Of a DNA stretch of 64,000 bases, positions 21,938-35,000 are shown piece after piece; positions within the stretch are counted from its first letter, which is position 1, and every line of letters begins with the position of its first letter. The position numbers and the translations under genes were made by a program. The DNA comes from Pseudogymnoascus destructans (Eukaryota > Ascomycota > Leotiomycetes > Thelebolales > Thelebolaceae): the NCBI RefSeq assembly GCF_001641265.1, contig NW_020167521.1, positions 992,001 to 1,056,000 on the forward strand, read 5' to 3'. Below the pieces are notes generated by a model that ran no database searches, had not been told where the DNA came from, and was given only the letters and a program-made list of their open reading frames with translations.

Positions 21938-23487
21938 ATGATCTCGCGTTCGGCGATTGGACAAACTGCGCAGCGTGTCGCTCGTCGGCAATGCTGCGCT
22001 CAACCGGCAACCCGCCGCGGCTTCGCTGCTGCCACCGGCTCGACTTCTTTCAGCTACGAGAACGCCGATGTTAATGGCATCAAGGTGGCCAGCAGAGACG
22101 TTGCCGGACACACTACGAAGCTCGCCGTGGTCGCTAAGGCTGGAACCAGATACGAACTGCTCCCAGGACTGACCACCGCTCTGGAACAATTTGCCTTCAA
22201 GGTCAGTGGGATGGGCATCGACTTCTGGGCATGTAAAGCTAAATAAACTATCCCAGAACACCCAAAGACGATCCGCGCTACGTCTTACCAGAGAATCCGA
22301 GCTCTTGGGAGGACAACTGGTTGCCTACCACACCCGCGAAGCCCTGGTCCTCGAAGCCAACTTCCTCCGCGATGATCTCCCATTCTTCACTGAATTGCTC
22401 AGCGAGGTTATCTCCCAGACCAAGTTCACGCGTAAGTTCTTCCTACGAGTCTATCTGGCGCAGCACTGATGGTTTGAATTTAGCACATGAATTCCTCGAG
22501 GAGGTCAACCCAGCGATCCACCTCAAGCAGAAGAGGGCATATGCCAACACAGCTCAATTCGCTTCCGATGCGGCCCATGGTGTTGCGTTCCACCGCGGAC
22601 TTGGAGCACCCCTCCAGCCAGCTCTAAACACTCCTCTCGCTAGCTACCTGAACGAGGAGTCCGTCAGGGAGTTTGCATCATCTGCTTACACCAAGCAAAA
22701 CATCTCGGTTGTCGCCAACGGTGCCAACCAGGCTGAGTTGGGCAAGTGGGTTGGTGAGTTCTTCGGCGATGTCTCCACCAAGGGGAGCCACGAGCTGCCA
22801 TCCAAGGCGACCAAGTACTACGGTGGTGAGGAGCGTATTGCTCACTCCAGCGCCCAGAACGCATTCGTCATTGCGTTCCCAGGATCAAGCTCATTCACTG
22901 CCGGATCATCATACAAGCCAGAGATTGCCGTTCTTGCGGCTCTCCTCGGTGGAAAGTCGACCATCAAGTACTCCCCAGGCTTCTCTCTCCTCGCCAAGGC
23001 CGCAGCTGCAGCTCCTGGTGCTACCATCTCCACCACCCACGCTGCCTACTCTGATGCCGGCCTTCTGACCATCAACTTCTCTGGCCCAGCCTTGTCTGTC
23101 AACAGCGCTGCCACTGAGGCAGTTAAGTCGCTGAAGAGCATTGCCGAGGGCTCCATCAACAAAGAAGAGTTCACCAAGGCTGTTGCGCTTGCCAAGTACA
23201 GATCTCTTGAGGAGGGCCAAAACATCGAGTCTGGCCTCGTTGCAACCGGTTCCGGCCTTATCCAGGGCGGACAGCCATTCCAGATTGACCAGGTTACCAA
23301 GTCGATTGAGGGTGTGAGCCAAGAAAGCCTGAAGACTGTAAGGATCCCCACATTCCTCGTACCTTGAATCTATGCTAACGACGTTCTACAGGCTGCCAAG
23401 GCACTGCTCGAGGGTAAGGCTAGTGTTGCTGCTGTTGGAGATCTTGGCGTTCTGCCGTTCGCTGAGGAGCTTGGTCTGTTGGTTTAA
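21938..23487 (+). CDS. QCR2: Cytochrome bc1 complex core protein 2 (QCR2)
   Basis: Join 21938-22201, 22257-22431, 22484-23337, 23392-23487, giving 462 residues. An Arg/Ala-rich mitochondrial presequence (residues 1 to about 35, with RRGFAAATG) precedes two M16 peptidase-like domains. The N-domain has TKLAVVAKAGTRYELLPGLT, but the zinc-protease HxxEH motif is absent (the site reads ALEQFAFK), as expected for the non-catalytic core 2 subunit rather than a processing peptidase. The C-domain includes GGEERIAHSSAQNAFVIAFP and GKASVAAVGDLGVLPFAEEL. It is a structural part of respiratory complex III on the matrix side. Confidence 0.95.
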
Positions 23488-23839
23488 GGGGGTTGTTAGA
23501 TGCATTGGAGTAGTTGATTTACGAACCCTGTACAAACAGTTTTCAGAGGGTATTGTAGAACACAAAATACAATTTTGAACATAGAAATATCTCTAAACTT
23601 ATTCTTTCACTAAGATCATAGCTATTTCACAATTACGCATAGCTTTGATGTATTCCATTATCTGGGCTGTGTTGACTAGAATTTTAATTATATGGCTGTC
23701 CGCCAAGCGCATTTCACGTGACTTTCTAGCATCGGGCAATCTTGGCCCTCACCACCCGTCCAGCCGAGCTCGTCGACAGAACCTCAACATCACAACCAAG
23801 ACACCTTCGTCACCTCATCCAACCCCTCCCACAATCAAG
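23488..23839. other. QCR2 to ATP15 intergenic region
   Basis: These 352 bp include the QCR2 3' flank and the ATP15 promoter. A CACGTGAC E-box lies at 23715-23722, about 120 bp upstream of the ATP15 start codon. Confidence 0.45.
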
Positions 23840-24220
23840 ATGACTTTCGCCTGGAAGCAAGCTGGCCTCAGGTATGTTTGAAATTAATCGCCAACTCAAT
23901 TGGCCCTTCACGGCCCTACCGTCATCAACCCGACGTCGGAATATTTTACTAACGAAAGACTCTTTAGCTACAACAAGTACCTCTCGGTCGCCGCCCGCGT
24001 CGTCCGCAGAAGCTTGAAGGAGGAGCAGAGAGTCGCCGCTGAGCGCAGAGGCGTCTCTGAGCTGCGTTCCGCCAGATGGGAGGTAAGAACCAAGTTGCGA
24101 CCCCTTGTGCAGAATATTTCCTGACAGCGGCAATTCTAGAACGGCAAGCAAGGCGAGGTCAAGAACGTCGCCGATGCGAACGCAGAGGCCCAGGCCGCTG
24201 CCGGTAGCGCCTCGTCTTAG
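23840..24220 (+). CDS. ATP15: Mitochondrial ATP synthase subunit epsilon
   Basis: Join 23840-23871, 23968-24082, 24140-24220, giving 75 residues. MTFAWKQAGLSYNKYLSVAA, then RVVRRSLKEEQRVAAERR and SARWENGKQGEVKN, match the small eukaryotic epsilon subunit that sits at the foot of the F1 central stalk and stabilises gamma/delta. There is no presequence, as in the family. The C-terminal Ala-rich tail is longer than in yeast. Three exons with consistent phases support the model. Confidence 0.95.
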
Positions 24221-24899
24221 ATCCGACATGTTTGAGTTATGAGATAGAAGGATAGAGCGGTGGGAGGATGTGGGAGAGCGTGGGCTTGTACAAATGTATT
24301 ACACTCGATACGAATCTATCGCCCAACATTCTAATATCGACCGAACCAGTGTTTTTGGACAGCAGTGACAGCGGTTCTTCTCTGATACAACGTGCCTGTG
24401 ATATCCAGGACTGAGTGACAATGTTCAAACGCTGCAACAGTTGGAAAGGCAACAAGACAAATGCACACGCCCCGAGCCACAGCTTGACAACGAATTATAT
24501 CCTCCTCCGCAATGCATAGTTATATTTCCCAGAGAATCTATATCAGACCCAAACTATTCCTTTGGAATCCCGTCTTTTGGTAGAGTGCTACTTTGAATAC
24601 GCCATATGACACATCACTCGTACTATTCAACTTGTGCAAATAAAACATAGCTTAATATATCAATGTCCCCAGTAACATGCCGATAGAAACTATGGCTAGA
24701 GTTCCTCACTGTCGTCCATTCTAAAAAATGGTGGCCGCCAAATTCTTCTCCCAGGCCAAAACCTTCGATAAATCTTGACATTGGCCCAAAATCCTAACCG
24801 AACCACATGACGAACAGCGACAACCCGTCATACATCACCATTCTGGCGGCCCTGTGTTAAGCTCAGCATTCCAAAAAGAAAAATCCGGCAGAGTCGGTC
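24221..24899. other. ATP15 to MAK10 intergenic region
   Basis: These 679 bp are AT-rich and hold no recognised gene, only the ATP15 3' flank and the MAK10 promoter side. Confidence 0.45.
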
Positions 24900-27513
24900 A
24901 TGGACGCTGATGATATCAATTTCATCTCCAGGGGTAAGGTCGTGGTTTTATCGGACCTCTGCAGTTGCTAACCGCCTTCAGGAACCTCAAACCTTGATAT
25001 CAATAATGGAGACAAACAACCCCAACCTCTGGATGAGTATGGGGAAGTACTTCGCCCGGCACCCCGAATTCATAGTTCGGGCGTCGTCGCTGTAGATATC
25101 ACCGACGTTTTCACTAAAGCTGCTGAGGGTACGTTACTGCCCCGCGTCGGAGACCGAAGAGAAACACTAACCCGCTCGGAAGGGCTTGAGGTTGGAGAAC
25201 TCGTCAAGGATGAGTATTTTACTCTTTTTGAGTCGGTTGGTGCCATAGAGGTATGTCCATCTTGTGTATGTTTCTTGCCCTGAGTCTAAATCTTTTTATA
25301 GATCATGGATACCAAAATGGACACAGGTTACCTTGCAAAGGGCGAGACTATGGAAGACAGTTATGATATTTGGAGAGAGCTTTTGCCAGAGGAGTGTTTA
25401 GGAATAGTAGATCAGTTATTATGTCTCGAGGTATGTGGTTCTATTCCTGCCCATGGAGGTTGTCGCTAAGAAGCAAACAGATGGCATGGCATATGGGTCA
25501 TCCATTGTCACAGACGCTGTTCACCAGCCTCTACATTGACAAGATACTCACTTTAAAACTAGAAAATGTAGAAGATCTTTCTTCTCCAGCTGATTGCCCG
25601 AGTTTGATGGAGCCACTGACACTGAGGGTTCTTGTAGCCTACTGTCTAGCTATAATAAAGACATGCTGGCACATCAATGAGCGGGTCAAGTCAGAACATT
25701 TCTATGAAGTAGGTTCTCTAGATCCTTCGTCCGCTTCTCTGATTCTTATTATTCACTAGGAAGAAGATTTCGTCACCCACACATACAATAGGAGCCTTCT
25801 CGCGGAACTGGATGATGCGTCGATCACGAAATTTATAGATGTGACCATACATCTACTTGCAACTTCAGATTCCATGGACCCTAGGATTAAGGGGGCGTTG
25901 GTTCAAAGGCTCAAATGCCGAAATTCTCTCCTAAATACAGTTGGCGTAGCAGAAGATCGATCGTCCTCGGAACCATTGCTGTTAGCATGGTCTAGAACGC
26001 TCGAGCTTCTACCTGGAATCAAGTCTGAGAGAGAGCTAGCTAAGCCAGTTCCAAACGCGTTCAGTGTGAAGTTGCAACGGAAGCTTGCGAGTACGGTACC
26101 ACCACGCCCTGTAGTAACAATTGCATTCGACGATGCATATCAGCATCTGGAACGGCTGTGTAAAGACGGACTAGTGGTTTCCGAAGTCTTGGACTTTCAT
26201 GACACAAGCAGCTTGATGGTGAGTTCCTCCAACTAACACGCGGAGCATCATATTGATTATTATAATAGAATTTTGTCTTTCTCTTTCAAAATAGCAAACC
26301 CCAACCATCAGTGTATATACGCACTCTCCTTCAACACTATCTATTCTGCCAGATGGTCGTTCTCGGAAAACTCTCCCTTCGGTCCGTCCTTGATGAGGAT
26401 CTCGCTGCGCTCGTCCTTCCTGCCAACCCCCTCCTCGATGCTATCAACGACGAGATCGAAGTTCCACATGATCCTCGTCACCAAATGGCCCAACATATGG
26501 AAATCTTCCGCAGTCGAGCCGCTCAATCCTTCTTGGATATCCTGCGAGCTTTATGTCAGAACCGCTGCCGTATACGGCGAACTCTTCACCACACTATTAT
26601 CGATTGGGACACCCTACAGCTCGATGCCGAAGAAATCGACGCCGAACTACGCGATTTTACCAAAGAGAAACCGGTTGTCGATCCTGACTTTGGCCCAGAA
26701 CCCATCTACTCTTTTCCCCTGTCGAGCTGGAGCTACTATTACAAGCTCAGACAGATGGAATGGCTAATACAGATGGGTTTTGAGCTTGAAGTATACGCCG
26801 CCGATGAGTTGGCCGGGATGTATTGGTATCTCCATAACATTTCACAGACAACCTTCCGTCACCTCCAGCGCATCCGAGGTTTCCTAACGGAAGACTACGC
26901 CGAACTGCGTCGGGATCCAAAGCAAGAGAATTTCGCCACCAAAGACGAGGCATTCGCTGCAACTATAAGCCACGTCAATATTTCCATGTTAAGCTCATCC
27001 GCTAAGCAGGGATTGGCTAATTCGACCGGCTGCCTATATACCGTGCTCACGAGGTACAATTTGATTCCTCAGACACCGCATCCGTACAGTACAGACGCCA
27101 TCCGGTACGAGCAGCGGATGAAATCCTTCCTCGCCGTTTCTCTCCCGGAGTTCTTGCCATTCCCTGTTTTCCAAGAAGTTGTTTCACAGCCGCACGAGTC
27201 GTCAGCTAACCTACTTGCGTTTGCTTCTGATGCCGTGGCGAAGGCGAGGAAGGACTTTGAGTTGCTGAGCAAACTAGACGCGAAGACTGCGAAGTGCAGG
27301 GGCAAGTGGTGTGATGAGGCGTGGCATAACAACGTGAAGGATGAGGTGAAGAGCTGTATTAGTGTTAGTATAACACTGATGATGGTGAAAAAGGCCATGG
27401 CCGCAGCAGAGAAGACGAAGTCGAAAACACTGCAATTGAAGGTGGAGATTGAGTCTAGTGAGAAGGGTTACCATGACTGGTGGGTGGTCCCGAAAGTGAC
27501 GCCAATAAAATAG
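24900..27513 (+). CDS. MAK10: NatC N-terminal acetyltransferase auxiliary subunit MAK10 (NAA35)
   Basis: Join 24900-24933, 24982-25128, 25183-25250, 25302-25430, 25481-25708, 25760-26218, 26269-27513, giving 769 residues. The N-terminal half carries the Mak10 signature: VVAVDITDVFTKAAEGLEVG, TLFESVGAIEIMDTKMDTGY and LCLEMAWHMGHPLSQTLFTS. The remainder is helical. Mak10 scaffolds the NatC complex with the catalytic Mak3 (Naa30) and small Mak31 subunits, acetylating proteins that begin Met-Leu, Met-Ile, Met-Phe and similar at the ribosome. All seven junctions keep phase. The last exon encodes more than half of the protein. No departures from family architecture were noticed. Confidence 0.94.
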
Positions 27514-27765
27514 ATATTTAGCCTCGTTCTTGTTTTACATAAGGCACTCACAGGCTACATTATACAGAAGGCATATTTGAATAGGATTTGAATTCATGAG
27601 AACTATACGTATACGTAAACATTGGTGCATATTCCGGAGTCGAAGCTCAGGCACATAACTCGCACAGCAAATACCAATCGTTACAAAATAAATCAACCAT
27701 AACGCTTGCTCCTATACCCAAACAAATTACTTTACCATATTTTACCATACTTATGAAGCTCCTGC

Positions 27766-30700
27766 TTAGATCTGCTGGAGATAGTTGCTTGGAACCAGGC
27801 CCGGCCGTTGGTTTTTGCCTGCAACCTCAGCCTCCCACCAACCATCGTCTTGCAGTCTCAAAACAGCGAGGGTATCGCCCTTCCCGAAACTGAGCTCCTC
27901 CGGGATTGCGGCCGTGTAGTTGTATTGAGCGCGAGCTATGAGCAAGTTAGCAACATTCCAAAATAAATTGACCACACAAACATACCGAAGTGTAAAATAG
28001 GTCGCCCATCTCTGTTAAACTGCCTGTTGTCCGCCACACTCTTGCTTCGTTGATGAGGGTTCACCTGAGCAATCTGCTGTCGTCCTTGCCCGCCATAGTA
28101 GCTCATGGGCCTGCTAGTTCCACTAGTGCTTGGCCTTCCGCCTCCATGTCGTCCTTGCTGCGATCCATATCCATCATCTCCAGCAGGAGCAAGCTGCAAC
28201 GACATGTCCCCCCCGCTCATTCTACTTCCAGGCCTCTCTCTGAAGGGAGCTGGAGACACAGAACGTGCGGTATCACCTGGGGAATTGTAGCGTTGGTATC
28301 TTTGGGCCTGTGGTGCTCCTCGCTGTTGGCTGTTGCCGCCATATGGGTTTGGCGATGCAGAACGATATCCCTGTCTCCCATCATTGTTCATGACTTGGCT
28401 AGATTGACTAGGTCTCGGGGAGACACTTCGGGTAGGCATAGGGGAGGTTGCCCTGGGCATGTCGCTGCCCCTCGTTCCCGGACGAGATCTGGAAGAGCCA
28501 TAGTCGGCTTGAGGCTCGGGTCGCGACTGGCTAGAGTTGAACATGTTATGAGTTTGTGCTTGATACTTTTGGCTTGTCTGCTGCATTGCTTTTGAGGTGA
28601 AGGCAGGCTGTGGAAGATCCAGTCTGGACACTGGCTGGTCATACGAAGGTGGAGGTGTCCCACGTGTGGCAGCTACCAAAGCCCCATTTCCCATAGGAGT
28701 GTTCCTAGTTCGCGAGGCACTTGCAGATTCTGGAACAGGCGTCGCCATTCCAGAGTAATGGTCTGCAGAAACCCGAGATGATGATTGTTTAGTGACTCCC
28801 TTTAACTCTGCTAAAGCCTGGGCAATGGGGTCAAGTTCATCCACTGCCCTCTCTTGTGGAGCAGTATTCCTTCGGTCGGGCGTTGCAACATCGAAAACAT
28901 TGTTTCCAACGTTCAACTGGAAACTTGCTCGGGGGTCAACAGGTTCACCGCCAGTGGTCTCTCTATCGGTAAGGCTATTCTGGGAGTTGCCATAGCCCTG
29001 GGATCGACCAAACGAGGAAGCTTGGTAGTTCGACGCAGGCTTTGCTGACCATGTATTTCTATTTGATGGGCTGGGGGCTGCCGCTTGGATCTCCTTTCCG
29101 TGCTTGCTCTTCCTTCTGAAAGGGCTGTGGCTTTGAAAGAATCCGCTCTTCTTCTTTTGAACAGACTTATCGGCCGCGGGTGCAAACGCAGCATCTTGCT
29201 TAATGGGTGATTGCTTGCCGCTTGGAGGTTCCATGCTGGAAAACGATGTCGGATTGGAATATTCGCTGTGCGAATCACGGCTTGATGGACGAAGCCCGCT
29301 GACGGCGGAGCTTCTGTCGGATGGTGGTCCAGTTCGGCAAAGCATTGTCATACCATCCATTGGGTAAGGGTCATAAGGCACGGATGCCAGTTGTCCATTC
29401 TGGGGTTGCTCATATTGCAACCTGCTCGGTTCTCTCCTGTAGTCTACCTGTGGTTGTGCTGTCCTATCGGCCAATGCTTTCTGTGGAGTGATGGTAGTTT
29501 CGCGGCTTGGAGGTGTCTCTGGCTCTCTGTGCCCCAACTCTCGTGCAAGGCTAGACTTTGGATCGTGGTGAGACTCGTATGTGGAAGGTTGAGGAGAAGA
29601 GGACCTGAAAGCAGGATTAATAGTCCTTTGGAATTGTGCCACGGAATAGGCATCGTCTTCAGAAGCCTCCGACTGTGTGTCGCTTATATCGCCACGGCAG
29701 AAATTGATATACTTTGGAGGATCCGGGATCTCCTGGCCGGTTCCACACTCTCTGATGAATGAGAGGATGTCTTTCTCTACCTCGCAGTTCTCAAGTGATA
29801 GGCGGATCTTTTCGCAGGAGGCGTCGTCGCTAACACAGACAGTGGATGCAATGTTCGCAAAGGTCCACAGACTGCTCTTTGTGAAGTCTAGCCTCTCTTC
29901 TTCGAGATCTTGGAATTTATCGGATGCGCCCTTCCAGTCTCTATTCCAGCGGCCCGTGGTTTCCTCTAATACCTTAACGGCAGCTTCGTATTCGGAATTC
30001 GACGTGGCGACGTTAATTTGTGTCTTCTCAAGCTTGGCTTTGTTTTTACGCTCCTCCTGACCCATGACCATGTGGCCCTGTGCAAGATACCCCTTGATCT
30101 TAAGGCACTCTTGTTCGTATCTGTCCCGAGTCTGCACCAGTCAGTATGTGGAGAATATTACAAGGGTCAGATCAAGACGTACCTTATTAACTACTTGGGT
30201 TTGCTGAATTTTAGTCTTGAGGAGCTTCTCAATGCCGCCTTGGACAATTTTACGGCGCTCCTTCAGGGCTCCAGCGAATGCCGCCAGCGGCTCTTCCAAC
30301 TCCGTCTTCATCTGTTGTGCAACATTCTGGTGTGACTTCCCCATGGACTCCACCTCTCCTCGCATCACGTCCATCGAAGCTCGTAGGGTGCCAGCCTCTT
30401 GTGACCCCAGCGGCTTACGGCCCAAAGCCAACAGCTTGCGTGCATATTCTTCCTCGAGTGATGCCCTAGCTGTTTAGGTGTGTCAGTGTTGAGTCCGATT
30501 CGGTTTCCAGGCTTTCCATACCATTATAAAATGCCTTCAATTCATCGCAAGTCTGCTTCGCATTGTGCATGCGCTCGAGGAGTGGGTTGACTCCGGCATC
30601 TTCCTTTCCTATTCCCCGTGTTGTTAGACTTGATTCTTTACTCGTATGGTTTAACGCTTTGCTTGCATACCCCAGAAATTATTGGCAACTGTAATAAGTC

Positions 30701-30782
30701 AGTATCATTCGATGCTTCTGGTTGGGACAGGGAGCATACATGACAGTGCGACTGATGGACCCTCTGAGACCGTGCCAGGCAT
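27766..30782 (-). CDS. F-BAR and SH3 domain cytokinesis protein (Cdc15/Imp2/Hof1 type)
   Basis: Complement of 27766-27935, 27986-30131, 30183-30479 trimmed to 30469, 30522-30608, 30671-30688 and 30740-30782, giving 916 residues. An F-BAR domain starts at about residue 16 (SFANNFWGKEDAGVNPLLER, MHNAKQTCDELKAFYNARAS, EEEYARKLLALGRKPLG). It runs through RDRYEQECLKIKGYLAQG to about residue 300. A long Ser/Pro/Gln-rich disordered region follows, and a C-terminal SH3 domain ends the protein (AQYNYTAAIPEELSFGKGDT, DDGWWEAEV, GLVPSNYL). Such proteins bend or bind the plasma membrane and organise the actomyosin ring and septum. Exon 2 is an 18-nt microexon. Which of the Cdc15, Imp2 or Hof1 groups it belongs to is not settled. 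Confidence 0.92.
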
Positions 30783-32005
30783 CGCGACGATGGCTGTGTT
30801 GGTGGTCTCGTGGAGTGTGTCTCTCGATCGCGAATCAAAGGTATTTCGTATATTTTACAACAGTAATAATGCAGGTCTTGATGGTGAACTATCGGCAGGA
30901 TAAGCCTTGTAAATCGTGGGTATAATAGAACAGTTGAGGTTGCGTAGTATGCGCAAATGGATGGGATGGTTAACAAGACTCCATTCTGAATTTGTTGACT
31001 TGGGTTGTTGTTCCCCCAGCAACCGGTCTTTCGTGACCACCAGACCACCCTCCACATATTAACATAGGGGTTGTTTAACCCCACCAACTCCTGACCAAGT
31101 ATCATGTTTCAACGTTAGCTTTGCCTTATATATGATCTATTGGTATTTATTTTCGTCTGCTCTTTTTGTATAATATTGTCATTACGGTTCTTGTTTGTGC
31201 GGTAACGAACCCGGAGTTTCAGCTGAACTTGGTTATATTTAAATCCATGGGAAATATAATAATTGGTGGTATGTAATTATTATTAAATTCCAGACAGCCA
31301 AATTATCCATGATATATATACGTATATATATACAGAAAACCAACAAACTACTGTAGTATACAAGGCCCCTATCAGTATGGTATAAAATGTCAGATTTTCA
31401 AAATTGAAGGCTTGATAGTGAATACACGCACCCCTCGCCCCTCGCCCCTGACCCGTTTGTAACATGCCAAACACTGTAGTACGTGATACCAAGTGGTAGG
31501 AATGTACTAAAATAAAGATTGCGACTGAAAACCAAACGGCTTCTGATAGCCTGCTAAAATACAAAGAATAAACCCTGACAACCCCTTATAGTAAGTTCCA
31601 ACTTACTATAAGGGTTACGTGGCAGGGACCATAACATAAGCACGTGACTAGAATGGCCGTTGCCAATCTAAAACTGTTGACCATTAGATTGCTTAGTCAT
31701 CCGACATTAGTGCACTAAGTTAGTGCAGGTAGGTACACCAGCGCAGACGCTCGGTTAGGGAGCAAGCCTCATCAAGCGCGACTGTACAACACCACTTCAC
31801 TCTAACCTCACTCGCCCTTCCTCCAAAGCCTTATCCTCATCCCTCTCAATCCACTATCCCGACCGCTCCCCCACCGGCATCCTTCACCGCCACCCTTTTT
31901 ATCTGATCCCAGATCCCATGTCCATACAACTTGGTCTCTATCCTCTGACAACTGCAAGGTTCGAGAGGGAAGCTTCCTTGGTGTAGTGGACCTCTGCCCT
32001 ACTCG
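30783..32005. promoter_or_regulatory. Divergent region between F-BAR gene and NOT1
   Basis: This 1,223-bp region separates two divergent genes. It is AT-rich, with a TATATATACGTATATATATA-type run near 31312-31333, a perfect 15-bp hairpin at 31583-31614, and a CACGTGAC E-box at 31641-31648, about 360 bp upstream of the NOT1 start used here. No protein-coding gene is recognised, and the NOT1 leader probably occupies its right part. Confidence 0.5.
31583..31614. repeat. Perfect 15-bp inverted repeat (hairpin)
   Basis: Arms 31583-31597 (CCCTTATAGTAAGTT) and 31600-31614 are exact reverse complements separated by CC. With one bulged C the pairing extends by two further bases (AAC on the left, GTT on the right). 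It lies in the divergent F-BAR/NOT1 promoter region, outside predicted exons. Confidence 0.95.
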
Positions 32006-35000
32006 ATGGTCCCAATTCATCATCGGAGCGGCACATATACACCTTCGCCCGCGCAGAGTATCATAACAGCCAGCAGCCATTCGCCTCACGGTCCACATAC
32101 TGGAGGCCTCAGCGCAGGCCCAAGCCCAAGCACCCCGACTGGCTCGAACTCATTGACGAAGATTGTCGTCGCACAAGTATACCTACTCCTCAGCACCATC
32201 AAGGAAGATAAGGACAGAACAAAGTGGGAAGCACAAGCAGAACAGCTCAGGAAGGTATGCTTTTGTCACGACTTCTCGCTTTAAACACGTCCGCCGCGCT
32301 AACTAAACTCCTGCAGCTGATCGATGACCACGGCATGGAAGTATTCCAGAAATACTTCAGCCGACTGGTTGTTGGTAATGCGCCACAGATATTCCCTGGC
32401 GTGAATAGATCAGTTGCAAACCCCGGAAACTACCAAATCCTGGTCAATGAGGTCCGAAAGGTATCGCATGATGTCGACCAAGCTGGGAAGATCGCCGAGT
32501 CCATCGAAACAGCGAATGAGGATATATTCCGCGACTTCGATCTGTCAACCTTTATGGAGCACTTTAAGCTGGATGCGCTCGAGAAGACAATCCTAGCTTT
32601 AGCGTTCAAGCAATGCTCGCGATCAGATCTAAAGACCAAAGGTTCGATAGTCCCAACCGATACCCTCAATGCAAACCACTGACACGTCACAGCCGATGCC
32701 ATACTTTCTGCAAACTTTCAATCATTCCTCCAAACCCTCTCCTCACCACATGATAATCTCCATGGAGACATGACAGCATCATTTGTGGCAACCATAATCG
32801 ACCGTTTTATCCAAGAGCACCCGCCAAACTTCAACGATGGGGCCAAGGCCGACTTCACGATGGCGATACGATATCGATACTCTCAACCGGAACAGGACAC
32901 ACTTCCAGTCGAAATTTTAGCAGCGCTATATTTAATGAAACCCTTTTTCAACCACAGCCCTTTCATATTATACATTCGACGGATGGGGGCTGCCTTTACG
33001 GCCGATGAGGAAACGTGTATAAAATACATTCGCAGCATGGGAATTAGTCGGCTTGATGAAGAACAAGTCGGCATGGCCCTTTTATATACAGCAATAAGCC
33101 GCACACCTCGATTTTCGACGCCGGTGCTCGTCAAGAGCCTTCGAAAGGAGCTACCTCGGAGCTTTAACTGGCAACGCGCCGTGGCACAATTTGATCAAGA
33201 AGGCCTCCGCATTTCTTCCGATCAGTTCTTTGCCCTCTATTCAGCCCTTAAACCGCTTGCCGACGACCACAGCTCTTTCGACGTGCAAAGCTTGTGGGGT
33301 GGCCGTTGGCAGAACTCAGAAACCCAGTTGTCTTTCATCAATGCCTATGCTTCATTGAATCCGGAACAGCTAGATGCAAGCACTATTCCGGGGTTGCAGC
33401 CGTCCTTTACTCTTGCAGAATTCGCAGGAGCGATGTCGAATGTTCAAGAGCGTGCAGCAAGCGCCGTGAGACACCCCCTGGTGTCTGTACTTGCGCTGGA
33501 AGCGGTGTTTCATGTGGCACTGCAATCCAATATTGCCTCCGACACTCCTGAAGCCAAGCGACTCTTTCAAGAGGTTGTTGTACCGAACTTGGATGTATTC
33601 GTGGTGTCTGCTTTTGGTGTGCCAAAACCTTGGCCGGAGCTGGCGACTGATACACTTAACTCTCTATTTGATCGCTTCCTATACAAAATCGACCCAAATT
33701 ACGACTTTGTGTTGTTCTCGGTTTGGAATAAAGACAGGAATTGGCTCGTCGGGCGACTCATTGAGACGCATGGGCGAACACCACTCGAACTGCCTATGAT
33801 CCTTGAGCATTCAATCAGACATAATTGGCTGTATGACCTCCTAATATTAAATGGATTTGGTTTGGATCTTGCTGCCTGGGCACATGCGAGCGGCAAACTC
33901 GAGCTCGATCAGTGGCAGCAAAAGCATTCCCAACACCCCGACGAACTAGCACAGATGCTGCTTAACTTCCTCGGCATTAAGGCGCAGCATGAGCTTCAGG
34001 TGCAAAGGACTGATCAGGAGCAGCCTACAAGTGTCATGCTACCTGTGAGGACGATATCAGCGCTTTTGAATATATTGACCAGTATCCTGCCTCGATCATT
34101 AAGCACGGAGCAGATGGCGCTTCAACGGTCATGCATCACGGCTTACCCTCGGCTGGTCAACTATGGCGAGGGTTTTGATGACATTATCGATGAGAACGGT
34201 CGTGAAAGGAACTCGCTACCCATCGAAGCCAACGAGAAAATGGAGGAGCACTACAAGCGCATGTACAGTGAAGAAATTAAAGTTCGAGCTGTTGTCGAAG
34301 CCCTCAGAGACTATAAGCTGTCACGCAACCCCTCTGATCAGGATGTCTTTGCCTGCATGATTCATGGACTTTTTGACGAGTATAGTCTCTATAGCACCTA
34401 CCCTCTGGAAGCGCTCAAAACGACCGCCGTCTTGTTCGGTGGAATCATCAAGGCGAAGCTTCTGCCGGATTTACCATTGGAAGTTGCCCTCGGCATGATT
34501 TTGGACGCGGTGAAAGATAATACTCCTGACCAGCCAATGTACAAGTTTGGTGTGGAGGCACTGAAGCAAACTTTCGAAAGGTTTGGAGAGTGGCCAGGCT
34601 TCTGCAGGCATCTGTTGCGAATTCCTGGACTTCAAGGGACAGATGTTTGGGCTAGAGCTGATGAAGTCTGCCGTGAGCAGGCGGATTTGTCACGAAGCGG
34701 CAACGCGAACGACTTGTCCGCCGACAACTCCGTTAATGGCGGTGCTATCCCGAATGGAAACTTTGACGACATGCTTTCCACTGACCCAAGTGTTGCGCCG
34801 TTCAACGCGCTACACGTTGACCAGCCGGCATATAACAGTATTTATGAGGACCCGTCGGACGACACCCAAGAGAAGGTTTTATTTGTGTTGAACAATATCA
34901 CAGAGAGAAATCTTGAGACGAAATTCAAAGAGCTTAAAGATGTCATCGAGGAGAGGCATCAGCAATGGTTCGCAGGACATCTCGTCGAAGAGCGCGCAAA

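Noticed and set aside
31958..31970. GGTTCGAGA sequence resembling a tRNA B box
   Set aside because: The following bases do not match the B-box end, and no A box or cloverleaf pairing is present upstream.
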